In this document: piece by piece, positions 1 to 9,227 of the stretch
Position numbering within the stretch: position 1 is the first letter of the stretch
Layout of the letters: each line of letters begins with the position of its first letter
NCBI GenBank assembly: GCA_947396885.1
Contig: OX377206.1
Location: 48,033,631 to 48,097,630 of the forward strand
Source: Heligmosomoides polygyrus polygyrus
Taxonomy: Eukaryota > Nematoda > Chromadorea > Rhabditida > Heligmosomidae
Direction: 5' to 3'
Length of the DNA stretch: 64,000 nt
Translations under genes and position numbers: made by a program
Notes under the pieces: generated by a model
Database searches by the model: none
What the model was told of the DNA's origin: nothing
The model's input: only the letters and a program-made list of their open reading frames with translations

Positions 1-105
1 GCGCCCCGTTCCATCGTCGCCGCTGGCCAATTTGTGTTTAGCGGTCATTTGCCGTTAATAAAAGTTATTTTTGAACGATCAACTACCCGCCGGACGAGAA
101 CCACA
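1..105 (+). repeat. 5' LTR, 3'-terminal part
   Basis: Matches 6770-6874 and ends in CCACA, the same terminus as the 3' LTR. The upstream two thirds of this LTR lie outside the window. Confidence 0.9.
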
Positions 106-123
106 TGGGGGCCAATCCGGTTC
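106..123 (+). other. candidate tRNA primer-binding site
   Basis: The base after the LTR terminal CA starts TGGGGGCCAATCCGG. TGG is complementary to the CCA end of a tRNA, and the position directly after the LTR is where a minus-strand primer site belongs. I did not identify the matching tRNA. Confidence 0.55.
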
Positions 124-360
124 TCAGGGTGTGAGTTGAAGGGATCAGAAATTAGACAGTTAACGCCTATAGAGAGAACGGCGATCGAGGGCTCCAGCGA
201 AGAGCAATCCAAGAATCGTGTGTGGCCGAATAGAGAGAAAGGCCGTTGGGATAGCCACGTTCTCGCCGAAGTTTGAGTAGCAGGAAAAGTGCGAGAATAA
301 TATTCAATAGTTTCAGTTATACTAACCTGCCTCGGCGCATTGCGAGCACCAGTCATCAAT

Positions 361-3300
361 ATGATGGACAAGGACATCGGGGTGAGGGAACCTGGTGCCG
401 AGCAGCTATTTGCTGTAAGTCTGTCCGTAGAACTGGGACGAGTAAGGAAATACATCCAAGACATGGAGTCAAGGATAAAGGAAAACTTAGAGGCAAGAAT
501 AGCCCCAAAATATAGAGCAGTGATAGAGAAAACCGTTACGGATCAGGTGGTAAAGGCATGCGAGATACTGCACGAACTAAGCAGTCGCTATGAATCGTAC
601 TTAACTTTCGGTGGAGAGATGACCCACTTGTTGAAGTCTAAGGGTATAGAGACATTGGGAGACTTGAGAGACTTTCTGACAGTAGTGGACAGAGATAGTG
701 CGCTAATTTCCGATATCTGCACATCGCTGAAAACGGATGTGTTACAGGTTCGAGACGTTGTTTCGGAAATGCAAACGCTGCAGGAGAAGACGTTTTCGAG
801 GACGAGGGTAGCCAACGAAGAAGATCGGATGGAAACAGAAGATGGGAATAAAGGTACAACGGAAATTTACCAAACAGAACAGAACGAAGGGCACCGATTT
901 CTGCAGGTTAACAGGAACAGGAGAGCCACGGAGTCGAGTCGAGGGATGGCGACTGGAGCACCCTGCGAGCAGCTCTGGAGGCAGCCTTTGGGAATCTCGG
1001 AGAACGCCGCTCATGCAAGTCAAACAGGTCAGGACTATATGACAAATTTCCTGGCATATCTACAGTCCAGCACATGTCCCGACCCAGGAGTATACCGAGG
1101 CAAACCGAGGGAGAATTTCAAGGAGTTCCTGCGCAAATTCCGTAGGAAGTATTCATCGTTAGGGCATACTGATGCAGCGCTGATCGAAATCCTTGGGGAC
1201 AACCATCTGGATGACAGAGCGAAAAGTGTGTTTCTAGCAATCCCCGTGGAAGTAGTAGAGCAAGGGTTTGAGGCAGTAATAAGCGAGATGGAGAGGGTCT
1301 TAGCTAACGACTCTACTGCCGCTAGGATTCGAGCCATAACGGAACTAAAGAGTTTGAGACTGAGACCAAATCAGTCTATTTCTGAGTTCTGCGTGATCCT
1401 GGAGAATGTGGCACGTAAAGCGAACCCTGATAGCAGTATCTCAGATAGATCTTTGGAATATGCGAACATTATTCTGGAAAATGTTAGGAACTGGCCCGAA
1501 CACGTGCAATTACTGAGTCTGCTGCATAGAACGGAACCTAAGAGGGCTTATAATGAGATAAAACAATTGGCCATTGCGATCGAGCAGTCAAAATCGATGT
1601 TTTCCCCGACGCAACCGAAAGGGCCAGCTACGAACGATTGGAGGACCCGGGCTAAGGCCTATAACAACCACGAGGGTGAGAACAACTCCAAGTGGAGAAG
1701 GCAAGAGATAGGGGAGCGTAGGCAAGTCCTGTCGGAAAGAAATAGGAGTAATGAGGAGGAAAAACGGAAATGCTTCAATTGCCATCGAGAGGGACACATC
1801 GCGCGAAGCTGTCCATTAGGGAGGCCAAACGTTAACAACATACATAACGACCAACGAGAAGACCGCCAACAAACTCCCCGCTCAACAGACAATGTAAGAA
1901 TATCCGACATTCTGCGCAATGTTAGGAGCATGGGGATTACCACACGAGAACCTATGGCGAAAGCGGACCTAGTAGGAGAGGAGTCAGTTGTGATGGTGAC
2001 CATGCTACATAAGGAGGTGCCGGCATTAGTTGACACGGGGTCAATGATTAGTATTATCCCGGTTGCTATCCTAGAAAGGGCACAGAAAGATGGATACGAT
2101 GTGGATTCCCTGGAAGTAGTGGATGCAAAACTGCTAGAACCGGCGTTTGATGCTTCGAACAACAGGATGGTTTTTCTAGGAGGTGTAAGTATTCCGGTAT
2201 GCATAAGAGGACGGGAATGCGCGGTAGCGTTCTACATCTCCAAAGACGAACGAGAAGAAATCATTTTGGGAACTAACGCATTGAAAGTTTTTGGAGTCCG
2301 CGTTTCATGGCCGGATGAAACAGGAGTAGGCAACCACAGCAATGAATCCGGTAAAGTGGTAGTGACGAGGAGAACTTATGTCCCAGCTCACGGGTCCGCG
2401 TTAGTAGCTGCACGGTGTGAGGTGGAACAAGATTTGGTGGAGCGCGTGGTATGGCCATCGATTAAGGCTATGGTGCCCGGAGTGTTTACAATCACAAACC
2501 GAACTACGTCGATACCCGTTGTGAATGAGAATGACGAACCGTTGGTCCTAAGGGAAGGCGAGGAGATTGGTCACTGGGGTACCGAGAAATGGAGGCTAGG
2601 ATGGGAGGACGCAGAACCAACTATGTTAGACAACATTTTCCAGAAGATTGATGTTGAAGAGAGAAAACGAGTTCTGTATAGTCAGATTTCACGTAACATG
2701 AGTAGTGCGACGATTCCTCAAGACCTGCGCACGCTGTTAGATGAGCACGGAGAGGCGTTTGCTGTATGTGACCAGGAATTGTCAGCCACTAATAAGGTAG
2801 AGATGCAGGTAGACACGGGTAATCATGCCCCGATAAAGACGAAGGCCAGACATGTCCCGCTCGGGCTACGTAGGAAGCTAAGAGAAATGCTGCGAGATTT
2901 GGAGGAGCGCAAGATAATAGAAAAAAGTTCTTCCGCGTGGGCGTTTCCTATAGTACTAGTGGAAAAGAAAGATGGGAGCCTGAGATTATGCATCGATTAT
3001 CGTGAATTAAATAAGTGCATACGTCTCGATTCGTACCCAATGCCGACCATTGATGCCGTGCTACAGAGCATGGCCGGCAAACGATTTTTTACGACCCTCG
3101 ATTTATACAGTGGGTACTGGCAAATCCCGCTGGCAGAGGATGCAAGAGAAAAAACAGCGTTTGCTACATCGGAGGGATTGTACCAATTTCGGGTAACGCC
3201 TTTCGGCCTAAGCACGTCTCCCGCTGTTTTTCAACGCATGATGGATACTGTGCTGCACGACCTACTGGGAGATGAGGTCTTTTGCTACATCGACGATATA

Positions 3301-3762
3301 ATGACATGCACTCAATCAAGAGAAAGGCATCTAGAACTTCTACACGTGGTGTTCGCAAGGCTCATAGAAGCAGGGCTGCGGCTGAAAGCCGAGAAATGTG
3401 TGTTGATGGAGAGCCGAGTATCATTCCTGGGTCATATGATAGATGAGGCGGGTGTCCACACAGATCCTAGGAAAACGGAAGCAATACGGAAATACCCAAC
3501 ACCCAAAAACGTGAAGAAGTTACGAACATTTTTAGGGATGGCGGCTTTTTATCGGAAATTTTGTCTGAATTTCGCGAAAACTGCGAGTGTCCTGCATGAG
3601 CTGACATCTCCAAAAAGAGCCTGGAACTGGACTAAAAGTTGCGAAGAAGCATTTGAAAGACTAAAACAGATGATTAGTTCAGCACCAGTTCTATGTCAAC
3701 CAGACATAGCAAGAGCGCGAACTAAAGACCGTTCGTCATATGCACTGACGCATCGCAAATAG
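361..3762 (+). CDS. gag-protease-reverse transcriptase polyprotein of the LTR element (frame-disrupted)
   Basis: The first ATG of the frame is at 361, with a second at 364; the frame is open slightly upstream but only from TTG. Residues 1-470 are gag: a helical, charged N-terminus, then a capsid-like stretch. A CCHC zinc knuckle (C-x2-C-x4-H-x4-C) is at residues 471-484 (1771-1812), followed by an aspartic protease with the VDTGS motif (Asp codon 2032-2034). RT follows with the LCIDYRELN, LDLYSGYWQI, FGLSTSP and YIDD motifs (YIDD at 3286-3297). Gag and pol are fused in one frame with no stop between them. The frame ends at TAG 3760-3762 just as RNase H begins, because the homologous reading moves to another frame near 3726. 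In the family, Gag packages RNA and Pol copies it inside cytoplasmic particles. Confidence 0.9.
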   Translation: MMDKDIGVREPGAEQLFAVSLSVELGRVRKYIQDMESRIKENLEARIAPKYRAVIEKTVTDQVVKACEILHELSSRYESYLTFGGEMTHLLKSKGIETLGDLRDFLTVVDRDSALISDICTSLKTDVLQVRDVVSEMQTLQEKTFSRTRVANEEDRMETEDGNKGTTEIYQTEQNEGHRFLQVNRNRRATESSRGMATGAPCEQLWRQPLGISENAAHASQTGQDYMTNFLAYLQSSTCPDPGVYRGKPRENFKEFLRKFRRKYSSLGHTDAALIEILGDNHLDDRAKSVFLAIPVEVVEQGFEAVISEMERVLANDSTAARIRAITELKSLRLRPNQSISEFCVILENVARKANPDSSISDRSLEYANIILENVRNWPEHVQLLSLLHRTEPKRAYNEIKQLAIAIEQSKSMFSPTQPKGPATNDWRTRAKAYNNHEGENNSKWRRQEIGERRQVLSERNRSNEEEKRKCFNCHREGHIARSCPLGRPNVNNIHNDQREDRQQTPRSTDNVRISDILRNVRSMGITTREPMAKADLVGEESVVMVTMLHKEVPALVDTGSMISIIPVAILERAQKDGYDVDSLEVVDAKLLEPAFDASNNRMVFLGGVSIPVCIRGRECAVAFYISKDEREEIILGTNALKVFGVRVSWPDETGVGNHSNESGKVVVTRRTYVPAHGSALVAARCEVEQDLVERVVWPSIKAMVPGVFTITNRTTSIPVVNENDEPLVLREGEEIGHWGTEKWRLGWEDAEPTMLDNIFQKIDVEERKRVLYSQISRNMSSATIPQDLRTLLDEHGEAFAVCDQELSATNKVEMQVDTGNHAPIKTKARHVPLGLRRKLREMLRDLEERKIIEKSSSAWAFPIVLVEKKDGSLRLCIDYRELNKCIRLDSYPMPTIDAVLQSMAGKRFFTTLDLYSGYWQIPLAEDAREKTAFATSEGLYQFRVTPFGLSTSPAVFQRMMDTVLHDLLGDEVFCYIDDIMTCTQSRERHLELLHVVFARLIEAGLRLKAEKCVLMESRVSFLGHMIDEAGVHTDPRKTEAIRKYPTPKNVKKLRTFLGMAAFYRKFCLNFAKTASVLHELTSPKRAWNWTKSCEEAFERLKQMISSAPVLCQPDIARARTKDRSSYALTHRK

Positions 3763-5717
3763 GGTTGGGCGCAGTTCTAGCACAGGAGGATGACGACAAA
3801 AACTTACGCCTTATATACTTTGCATCAAAAGGACTAAGTAAGGCTGAGAAAAGTTACCATGTAACAGACCTGGAAGCGCTGGCCGTAATGTTTGCTGTTC
3901 AACGTTTCCACATGTTTATCTATGGCATCCCTACAATAGTACTGACCGACCACCAGCCACTGACTGCCTTATTTAAAAGGAGTAACGTGTGTCCGCGTGT
4001 CCTAAGGTGGTCCCTGGAGCTTCAGAGATATAAGTTCGAAATAAAATATGTAAAGGGGCGAGCCAATGTAGTAGCGGATGCGCTAAGTAGAGGAGTAGAA
4101 TTAAAGGAGAATATCGCATCACTGGAAGGACTTCACGACACTGTGGTAAACGCAGTAGAAACACGTGGAAAGTCCAAGTGGTGCGCAGAACTGCAAGATG
4201 ATGAGGATTTCAGAGAGGTGTTTGAGGCGCTAAAGAGTCAGGACGTAGAGAGGCCGATGAAATTAAAGGGCATGAGTAGGTGGATAAGAGCGGCAGATTT
4301 CATAATAGATGAAGACGGAGAACTTAAGATGTACACCGAAGATGGTAATTTAGTTTACGTAGTACCCCGCAGCGCAAGATTCGAGTTGTTTCATGAAGCA
4401 CATGCGGGCACGTTGGCTGGACATTTTAGCGCGTTCAAGTTGCTCAACAGGCTGCGGAAAGAAGTTTTCTGGCCAACAATGGCGCAGGACATAAACAGGT
4501 GGACCAAAGAATGCCAACGTTACTTTGTGCACAACGACAGGCCAGTAGGAATCCCTCCATTGAAGCCCATAGTTACCACGAGGCCGTATGAATTAGTAGG
4601 AGTTGATGTACTGGAATTAGGCATGACGACAAGCAGGAACAGATACGCGGTCACAGTAATTGACCACTTCTCTAAACTCGCGCAAGCGTATCCTACACCA
4701 GACAAGTCGGCAGAGACGGTAGCAAAAATCCTTTTTAATCGTTGGATCGCGGATGACTGTAGATGGCCGAAAGCAATCCTGTCGGATAAAGGAGGAGAGT
4801 TTGAAAACAAAATAATGGCTGAGCTCACCAAGATATCAAAAATCAGTCATATCACGACAAAGGGATACAACCCTCGTGAAAATGGGGTAACAGAGAGATT
4901 GAATGCTACTATTGTCGCAATGCTGAGAAGATCGACCACGTTACCAACCGAGTGGGATGTAAGATTACCGTATTGTATGATGGCGTACAATATGACACCG
5001 CACAGATCAACGGGAGAAAGTCCCTATTTCTTACTTCATGGGATGGACCCATACTTTCCCTCGGACGTAAGACCGAATGGAGGCGTGACCTGGTACTCTA
5101 TGGATAAGTCTATGGATGACTATAGAGCTAACCTGCTCCAATGTATAGCTGAGACCTATGAGCGAGTAAAGGAATTTAATGACCGCATGAGACAAAGTAT
5201 GAAAAATGAATACGATAAAAGGAACAAGGTTGAGGTCGAACGATTACCAAAGGTTGGAGACCGCGTGTATATGCGATGCCCCAAAGAAAAAGCAGTGAGC
5301 TCACATCCAAAGCTGGTCAGTCAATGGGCAGGACCTTTTCGTGTGATTGAAGTTAGTGAAAATTCCGCAGTTGTTACACGCATTAACGGGAATTCGGAGC
5401 CTGTAAGGGTTCAGTTTGACATGCTTAGGATAGTTCCCCCACAAATATCGGACGAGAGAATAGACACAGTGACTAGTAGGGGAAAGAAGGGAAGAAAACC
5501 TAAAGTCTGTGTAAGCAAGGTCAACACTGCGTGTTTCAGAGGTGCCGTGATCGACTCGAAGGAAAGTAAAGGACACCTCGAGTACCGCTGCAAAGAGGAC
5601 TGCTTGGCTTCCGCCTATTTCGGCGACTTGGAAGGCATCCACTTCCCGGGTGCATTCAACAAGGAACCGATCGGCTCGGAGGGCGTGGAATGCTGCCAGT
5701 ATTTTTATGCGCTCTGA
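3726..5717 (+). CDS. RNase H and integrase part of pol (second frame)
   Basis: This frame is open from just after a stop at 3723-3725 and overlaps the upstream pol frame by 37 bases. RNase H is recognised from its first catalytic TDAS block (near 3745), a DLEALAV block, a TDHQPL block and VVADALSR. Integrase follows: an HHCC-like N-terminal region, then a catalytic core with Asp at 4605-4607, Asp at 4785-4787 and Glu at 4893-4895. The last two are 35 residues apart, the DD35E spacing. The final cysteine of the HHCC zinc site is replaced by Tyr (TAC, 4521-4523), one transition from Cys. Integrase inserts cDNA into chromosomes. With the frame lesion upstream, this copy is probably not autonomous unless a -1/+1 shift occurs there, for which I see no classic slippery heptamer. 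Confidence 0.88.
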   Translation, partial: RPFVICTDASQIGLGAVLAQEDDDKNLRLIYFASKGLSKAEKSYHVTDLEALAVMFAVQRFHMFIYGIPTIVLTDHQPLTALFKRSNVCPRVLRWSLELQRYKFEIKYVKGRANVVADALSRGVELKENIASLEGLHDTVVNAVETRGKSKWCAELQDDEDFREVFEALKSQDVERPMKLKGMSRWIRAADFIIDEDGELKMYTEDGNLVYVVPRSARFELFHEAHAGTLAGHFSAFKLLNRLRKEVFWPTMAQDINRWTKECQRYFVHNDRPVGIPPLKPIVTTRPYELVGVDVLELGMTTSRNRYAVTVIDHFSKLAQAYPTPDKSAETVAKILFNRWIADDCRWPKAILSDKGGEFENKIMAELTKISKISHITTKGYNPRENGVTERLNATIVAMLRRSTTLPTEWDVRLPYCMMAYNMTPHRSTGESPYFLLHGMDPYFPSDVRPNGGVTWYSMDKSMDDYRANLLQCIAETYERVKEFNDRMRQSMKNEYDKRNKVEVERLPKVGDRVYMRCPKEKAVSSHPKLVSQWAGPFRVIEVSENSAVVTRINGNSEPVRVQFDMLRIVPPQISDERIDTVTSRGKKGRKPKVCVSKVNTACFRGAVIDSKESKGHLEYRCKEDCLASAYFGDLEGIHFPGAFNKEPIGSEGVECCQYFYAL

Positions 5718-6603
5718 CATGAACACCGCTCAGAAGATCAGAGCGTGGAAGGAAGGCGTAGTATGCCTGGACGGAGAGGCGCTAAGAAAAGTTCTAGGAC
5801 TGGCATACCAAAAATGTACGGATTGGACCGAATTTGTAATGGTAATCGATGGTATACGAAGACACGAGAGAATCAACAACTACGGATTCGAAGAAACATA
5901 TGATGACGCCCTCAAGAAGCTAAAGCTGGAGCTGGAGGAGCAGGAAAGAACGCAAAGGCCTGAAAAGGAAGGTCCAACGGCTTTTGCGGCATCAGAAAAT
6001 GCGTTGCTCCTGGAAAGGGATGGGAGTCGCCGCGGAATACTCACGAGAGTGGCCACGACTTTCAAAAAATTAAAGGACGTGCTGGACGAATGGAAAGTTT
6101 GCGGAAAATGGATAATTGTGTGGCCGTTGGACACAAGGTTCACCGATGCGGACATCTGCGACGTGTTGAGAAGATGCAATCAACACCTTGAAGAAGGAGG
6201 ACAAGTAATTTCAGTATGGCCACCTGTCACGCAGTCGAATCAGGGCGCGTGGATCGGACTCACGAAGGCATGGCAGCTGATAGAAGATGCGTTGAAGAAG
6301 CGGGCAGGTCCACGGCAGCTGATCATAACGTCAAGCCATAAGATAGAAGATGGCAAAGTTTTCGTTGAGAGGGGAGCGCCAGAAGGAGCCCTAGATTTCT
6401 ATGGGAAAAACCTCGGCGTCAGCAGCGCTAAGGCGCTATATGAAACTATTCGGAATTGCGTCAAGGAAGCAGATTTACCACAACTGCTACCAGCAGAGTT
6501 TGCGCCGTCGAGGACGCCGGCTCCCCGAGGGGGGAGGATGTGGAGATCGCGAGGTCAGGCGGGACCCGATCTGGGCGCGAAACGGCCCCGCTCAACGCTA
6601 TAA
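5707..6603 (+). CDS. ORF3 of the LTR element, unknown function
   Basis: The frame is open from about 5650 but its first ATG is at 5707, overlapping the pol stop (5715-5717) by 11 bases. A second ATG at 5719 starts one base after that stop. This layout is compatible with termination-reinitiation. From 5707 it encodes about 298 residues: charged, helix-rich, with a K/E-rich segment near residues 65-90 and hydrophobic strands such as KWIIVWPLDTRF and GQVISVWPP. I see no signal peptide, membrane span, zinc finger or envelope hallmark, and recognise no domain. The last 21 codons lie inside the 3' LTR and the stop codon TAA (6601-6603) is part of the TATA box. It is as open as gag-pol, suggesting selection until recently. 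It could be a captured gene or an accessory capsid or RNA-binding protein. Confidence 0.75.
   Translation: MRSDMNTAQKIRAWKEGVVCLDGEALRKVLGLAYQKCTDWTEFVMVIDGIRRHERINNYGFEETYDDALKKLKLELEEQERTQRPEKEGPTAFAASENALLLERDGSRRGILTRVATTFKKLKDVLDEWKVCGKWIIVWPLDTRFTDADICDVLRRCNQHLEEGGQVISVWPPVTQSNQGAWIGLTKAWQLIEDALKKRAGPRQLIITSSHKIEDGKVFVERGAPEGALDFYGKNLGVSSAKALYETIRNCVKEADLPQLLPAEFAPSRTPAPRGGRMWRSRGQAGPDLGAKRPRSTL
6527..6538 (+). other. polypurine tract
   Basis: GAGGGGGGAGGA directly abuts the TGTGG start of the 3' LTR, the expected place for the plus-strand primer. It lies inside the coding frame of ORF3. Confidence 0.8.
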
Positions 6604-6605
6604 AA
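6599..6605 (+). promoter_or_regulatory. LTR TATA box
   Basis: TATAAAA lies 60 bp into the LTR. It contains the ORF3 stop codon. Confidence 0.65.
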
Positions 6606-6825
6606 GGGGACCGAAAGGTTCTAGTGGGCGCTTCTCCAGCACTGCCCTGATAGCCCTCTCTTCTCCGCCGCCACCGTCATCACCCCATCGCCATCGCCGG
6701 GTCGCCGCCACCGTCATCACCCATCGCCATCGGCGGATCACCGCCACCGTCGGGTCACCGAAACCGCCAGCGCCCCGTACCATCGTCGCCGCTGGCCAAT
6801 TTGTGTTTAGCGTTCATTTGCCGTT

Positions 6826-6831
6826 AATAAA
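6826..6831 (+). promoter_or_regulatory. LTR polyadenylation signal
   Basis: AATAAA lies 48 bp before the LTR end. The same motif occurs in the 5' LTR fragment at about 57-62. The TATA-to-AATAAA spacing of about 225 bp fits a U3-R-U5 organisation. Confidence 0.55.
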
Positions 6832-6943
6832 AGTTATTTTTGAACGATCAACTACCCGCCGGACGAGAACCACATAATCCATTTGTGTTTTCACTCGCCG
6901 TTTTCCTCCTAGTTTTCTTCCATCACTATTCTTATCTCCTTTC

Positions 6944-7446
6944 GGATCTATCCTAGTCCGGGGGGGGGGGGCCACATATCTAAAAATTATCTAGCAAATC
7001 GACATGGGACTTACTGAGCGGCTCCTGAAGGACTCGAGAGAACCTAAAAGGAATCAAAAACCAAGGAGCGAACAAAGAAAATTAAACCGCCGCGGTTCTT
7101 ACAACCGTCTCGGCGGGCAAAGAGTAATGCAATGGAGGCCTGCCGCGTACTGACCACCGCCTGACATGTTTAAACAGGATCTAACATAGTGAGGAGGGCG
7201 CATAAGGACGCATGCCACGTGCTGACCGCTGCTTGACATGTTATAACCAGGATCCAACATGGTGAGGAGGGCACACAACTTTGCCGGCTTACAACCGCAA
7301 CAAATGTAATTTTCGTTTTTTTTCTTGGTGAGTTTTTCTTGTTTAAGGTCCTGTATTGTTCTGTAGCAGTCGCTCGGTAAGTCTCGAGTGAATTTATTAC
7401 ATATAATACTTTTTAGTTATGTGGCCCCCCGGACTAGGATAGATCC
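6944..7446. mobile_element. non-autonomous inverted-repeat DNA element with 8-bp TSD
   Basis: The two ends form a perfect 18-bp inverted repeat (6944-6961 and 7429-7446, GGATCTATCC...), followed inward by a G run against a C run and GCCACATA against TATGTGGC. The flanks carry the direct repeat CTCCTTTC at 6936-6943 and 7447-7454, a perfect 8-bp TSD. The 503-bp body has no coding potential. An 8-bp TSD occurs in hAT, Merlin and P-type elements. The termini do not settle which. Confidence 0.8.
7133..7274 (+). repeat. two-copy tandem repeat, about 70 bp unit
   Basis: Two diverged units (about 7133-7200 and 7205-7274) share GCTTGACATGTT-like and GTGAGGAGGGC blocks. They lie in the middle of the 6944-7446 element. 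Confidence 0.65.
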
Positions 7447-7553
7447 CTCCTTTCTTCCCTGTCTTCTCGTCTCGCGCGCTTTGACCTCATGCCCGCTTAG
7501 CGAGTCCCATCTTTTCATCCTCATTCCTGTTAGGGACTCGCGGAAGTGTCTGA

Positions 7554-8222
7554 GACGGTAGTGATGAGGTTTCCGGGGCGGAGTTGGACGAGTTCTCGCA
7601 CCGTATGTAGGCGATCGTTGCGGGACCCAAGTGCTCCAATCAATCACGAAGAAACCAACAAAAGCCTGTCAACCTTCATTTCGTTGGTGAGTACTACTTG
7701 GTATGACGCGCAATTCTTACGAGAAGGCTTCTGTACTCAGCAAGAATTTATGGAAGTTGCATAGAAAAAGGAGCCACATGCTAGGAATGGGCGGTAACTA
7801 CAATACGAGCATGGAGGTGGACAAGAATCTAGATTACGGAAAATGCAGTGCCGGCTTACCGTAATCCAAAATTGCGTAAGCGGTGTGTTGTGCAATTACG
7901 ACACACTTTGTTTCACGGGATTTTCACGCGATGTACAAGGAGCATGCTTTGGGAATAATTCCCCAGCTGATTAAAGATAAGAAATAGTGCGAAATTGTCC
8001 AGTTGTTTAGTATAAAACCAGTTTATTCGAGGAAAAGCACTTAATTGTTATTATCTTAAGTTTACCGTCGACGAACCATAGAATTTCTTGTGTAAAATCA
8101 GGCAAACGTTTTCCTAGTCCTCCTTTAACGCGGTTTCTTCTTCTTGGAGCTTGTGGTTATCGTAACATCTTGATTCTCTTAATCGTAGCACAGTTGAACG
8201 GTTGTTTGTTTGTTGGCATCAG
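7554..8222 (+). repeat. dispersed repeat R2, least interrupted copy
   Basis: Segments of this stretch recur elsewhere: 7554-7628 is inverted at 11884-11958, 7826-8020 recurs at 12478-12706 and inverted at 10690-10866, and 8041-8220 recurs split at 13165-13237 and 14712-14830. The shared core contains GATTACGG and CCGTAATCC blocks that can pair as a hairpin. No coding function is recognised; a short open frame (7546-7764) shows no known domain. This copy lacks the insertions of the other copies and shows the original sequence at each site. Confidence 0.7.
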
Positions 8223-8521
8223 GACGAAAAAGATTAAACTAGATAAATGAAGGAAGATTAGTTACCGGAATGCAAATCAAAACCATATTTTTGTCCCATT
8301 CACTGTGTTTTATGTTTTATTTATCTTCAATGCTTTTACATTGTGCTACGGAGTTCTCATATACAAAGTGTAATCGCTTTACAACGCTAAAAGAAAGAAA
8401 ACATGATGGTAATACCGTATTTTAACAGCAAAATGTGGATGAGTAGATGTTTGCCTGCCCGAATAATTCCACTCGAGTTTCTAGACAGGTAGTTTTACCA
8501 CTACCCTAAACAGCTGCTTCC
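8223..8521. other. no feature recognised
   Basis: AT-rich sequence between R2 and the next inverted-repeat element. I see no coding frame or repeat here. Confidence 0.5.
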
Positions 8522-8579
8522 TTAGGCCTATGTTATACTTCGGCGACGCGTCGCCGACGCTGCGACACGTCAGCGACGG

Positions 8580-8727
8580 CCCGTCACCGACGTCGGCCGA
8601 CGCTGACGTCACCAGCGACGTCGCCGACGTCGCCACAGACGTCGCCGACGTCGTCACAGACGCAGCCGACGTCGCCACAGACGCCGCCGACGTCGCCACA
8701 GACGCGTGGTCGACGTCGGCGACCCTG
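8580..8727 (+). repeat. GC-rich minisatellite, GACGTCGCC-type units
   Basis: Degenerate units built from GACGTCGCC(ACAGAC) repeat about eight times. Reading frames across it give low-complexity DVATDA-like runs on one strand and TSAASVA-like runs on the other, which should not be taken as genes. Confidence 0.8.
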
Positions 8728-9017
8728 TAAAAACCGGTGTCGTTCCTGTAAAAACAAAATCAGTGGTAGTAATACTACTACTTACAAAGACGACATATTT
8801 GAGTTCGGAACATAAACAAACTAAGCGTTACTTTGCGGAGTCTTTCAGTGCAATAAATCATGCAATTGCGAGATGAAAGAAGCAACACCAAATGAGTTTG
8901 CAATTAGCAGAACTGCCATGTACTACCACAAAAAAGACCACCCTGGTACGCTCGTAACGGGTATTTATGTCCGCCATGAGCAGGGCTACGCCCCCTGGCA
9001 TAGCTGCTATAATTTGC

Positions 9018-9227
9018 CTATAGCAGGCTATCTGACCCACGATACCCTGAAGTCACTGCCCGCGATATGCCGCGGGGTATACGCCATTGGCCAATAGCCT
9101 TTTCCGCCGCCCAGTAGCTGCAGTTATGCTGATTAACCTCTCCATTCAGCTTTAATGTTGCTTCATCAGTCCCCAGAATCCGTTTCGGAAAATAGGTCTG
9201 CTGCCCACATTTAAATTCTGTAATCAC
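9018..9227 (-). pseudogene. possible DDE-transposase fragment
   Basis: A 69-codon frame reads ...KRILGTDEATLKLNGEVNQHNCSYWAAE.... The DEATxKLNGxVNxHNCxYW arrangement resembles the region around the first catalytic Asp in Tc1/mariner-like transposases. Nothing recognisable continues downstream, so it is a fragment. I compare from memory of the motif only. Confidence 0.4.

Larger units (their letters stand above)
1..6874 (+). mobile_element. Ty3/gypsy-type LTR retrotransposon, 5' LTR cut by window edge
   Basis: The order is LTR end, primer-binding site, gag, protease, RT, RNase H, integrase, an extra ORF, polypurine tract and 3' LTR. RT and RNase H preceding integrase is the order of the Ty3/gypsy group. 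The first 105 bases match the last 105 bases of the 3' LTR with only a few differences, so the insertion is fairly young. Against activity, there is a one-base frame lesion at the start of RNase H and a lost zinc ligand in integrase. No envelope-like ORF with signal peptide or membrane span is present. The upstream target-site copy lies outside the window, so the TSD cannot be checked. Confidence 0.93.
6539..6874 (+). repeat. 3' LTR, 336 bp
   Basis: Starts TGTGG and ends CCACA, a perfect 5-bp terminal inverted repeat. It starts right after the polypurine tract and its last 105 bases match the window start. It holds a TATA box, a short internal tandem repeat rich in CATCGCCATCG and CCACCGTCATCACC units (about 6668-6765), and an AATAAA signal. 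Confidence 0.9.

Noticed and set aside
45..464. 139-codon minus-strand frame across the LTR/gag start
   Set aside because: It is antisense to the LTR end and gag; no motif; composition mirrors the sense strand.
5707..6603. Envelope gene, making the element an endogenous retrovirus-like virus
   Set aside because: No signal peptide, membrane anchor, cleavage site or Cys pattern. Position alone is not enough.
8530..8730. Frames with DVATDAADVA or TSAASVATSA runs
   Set aside because: They read a GC-rich minisatellite. The repetition explains the open frames on both strands.
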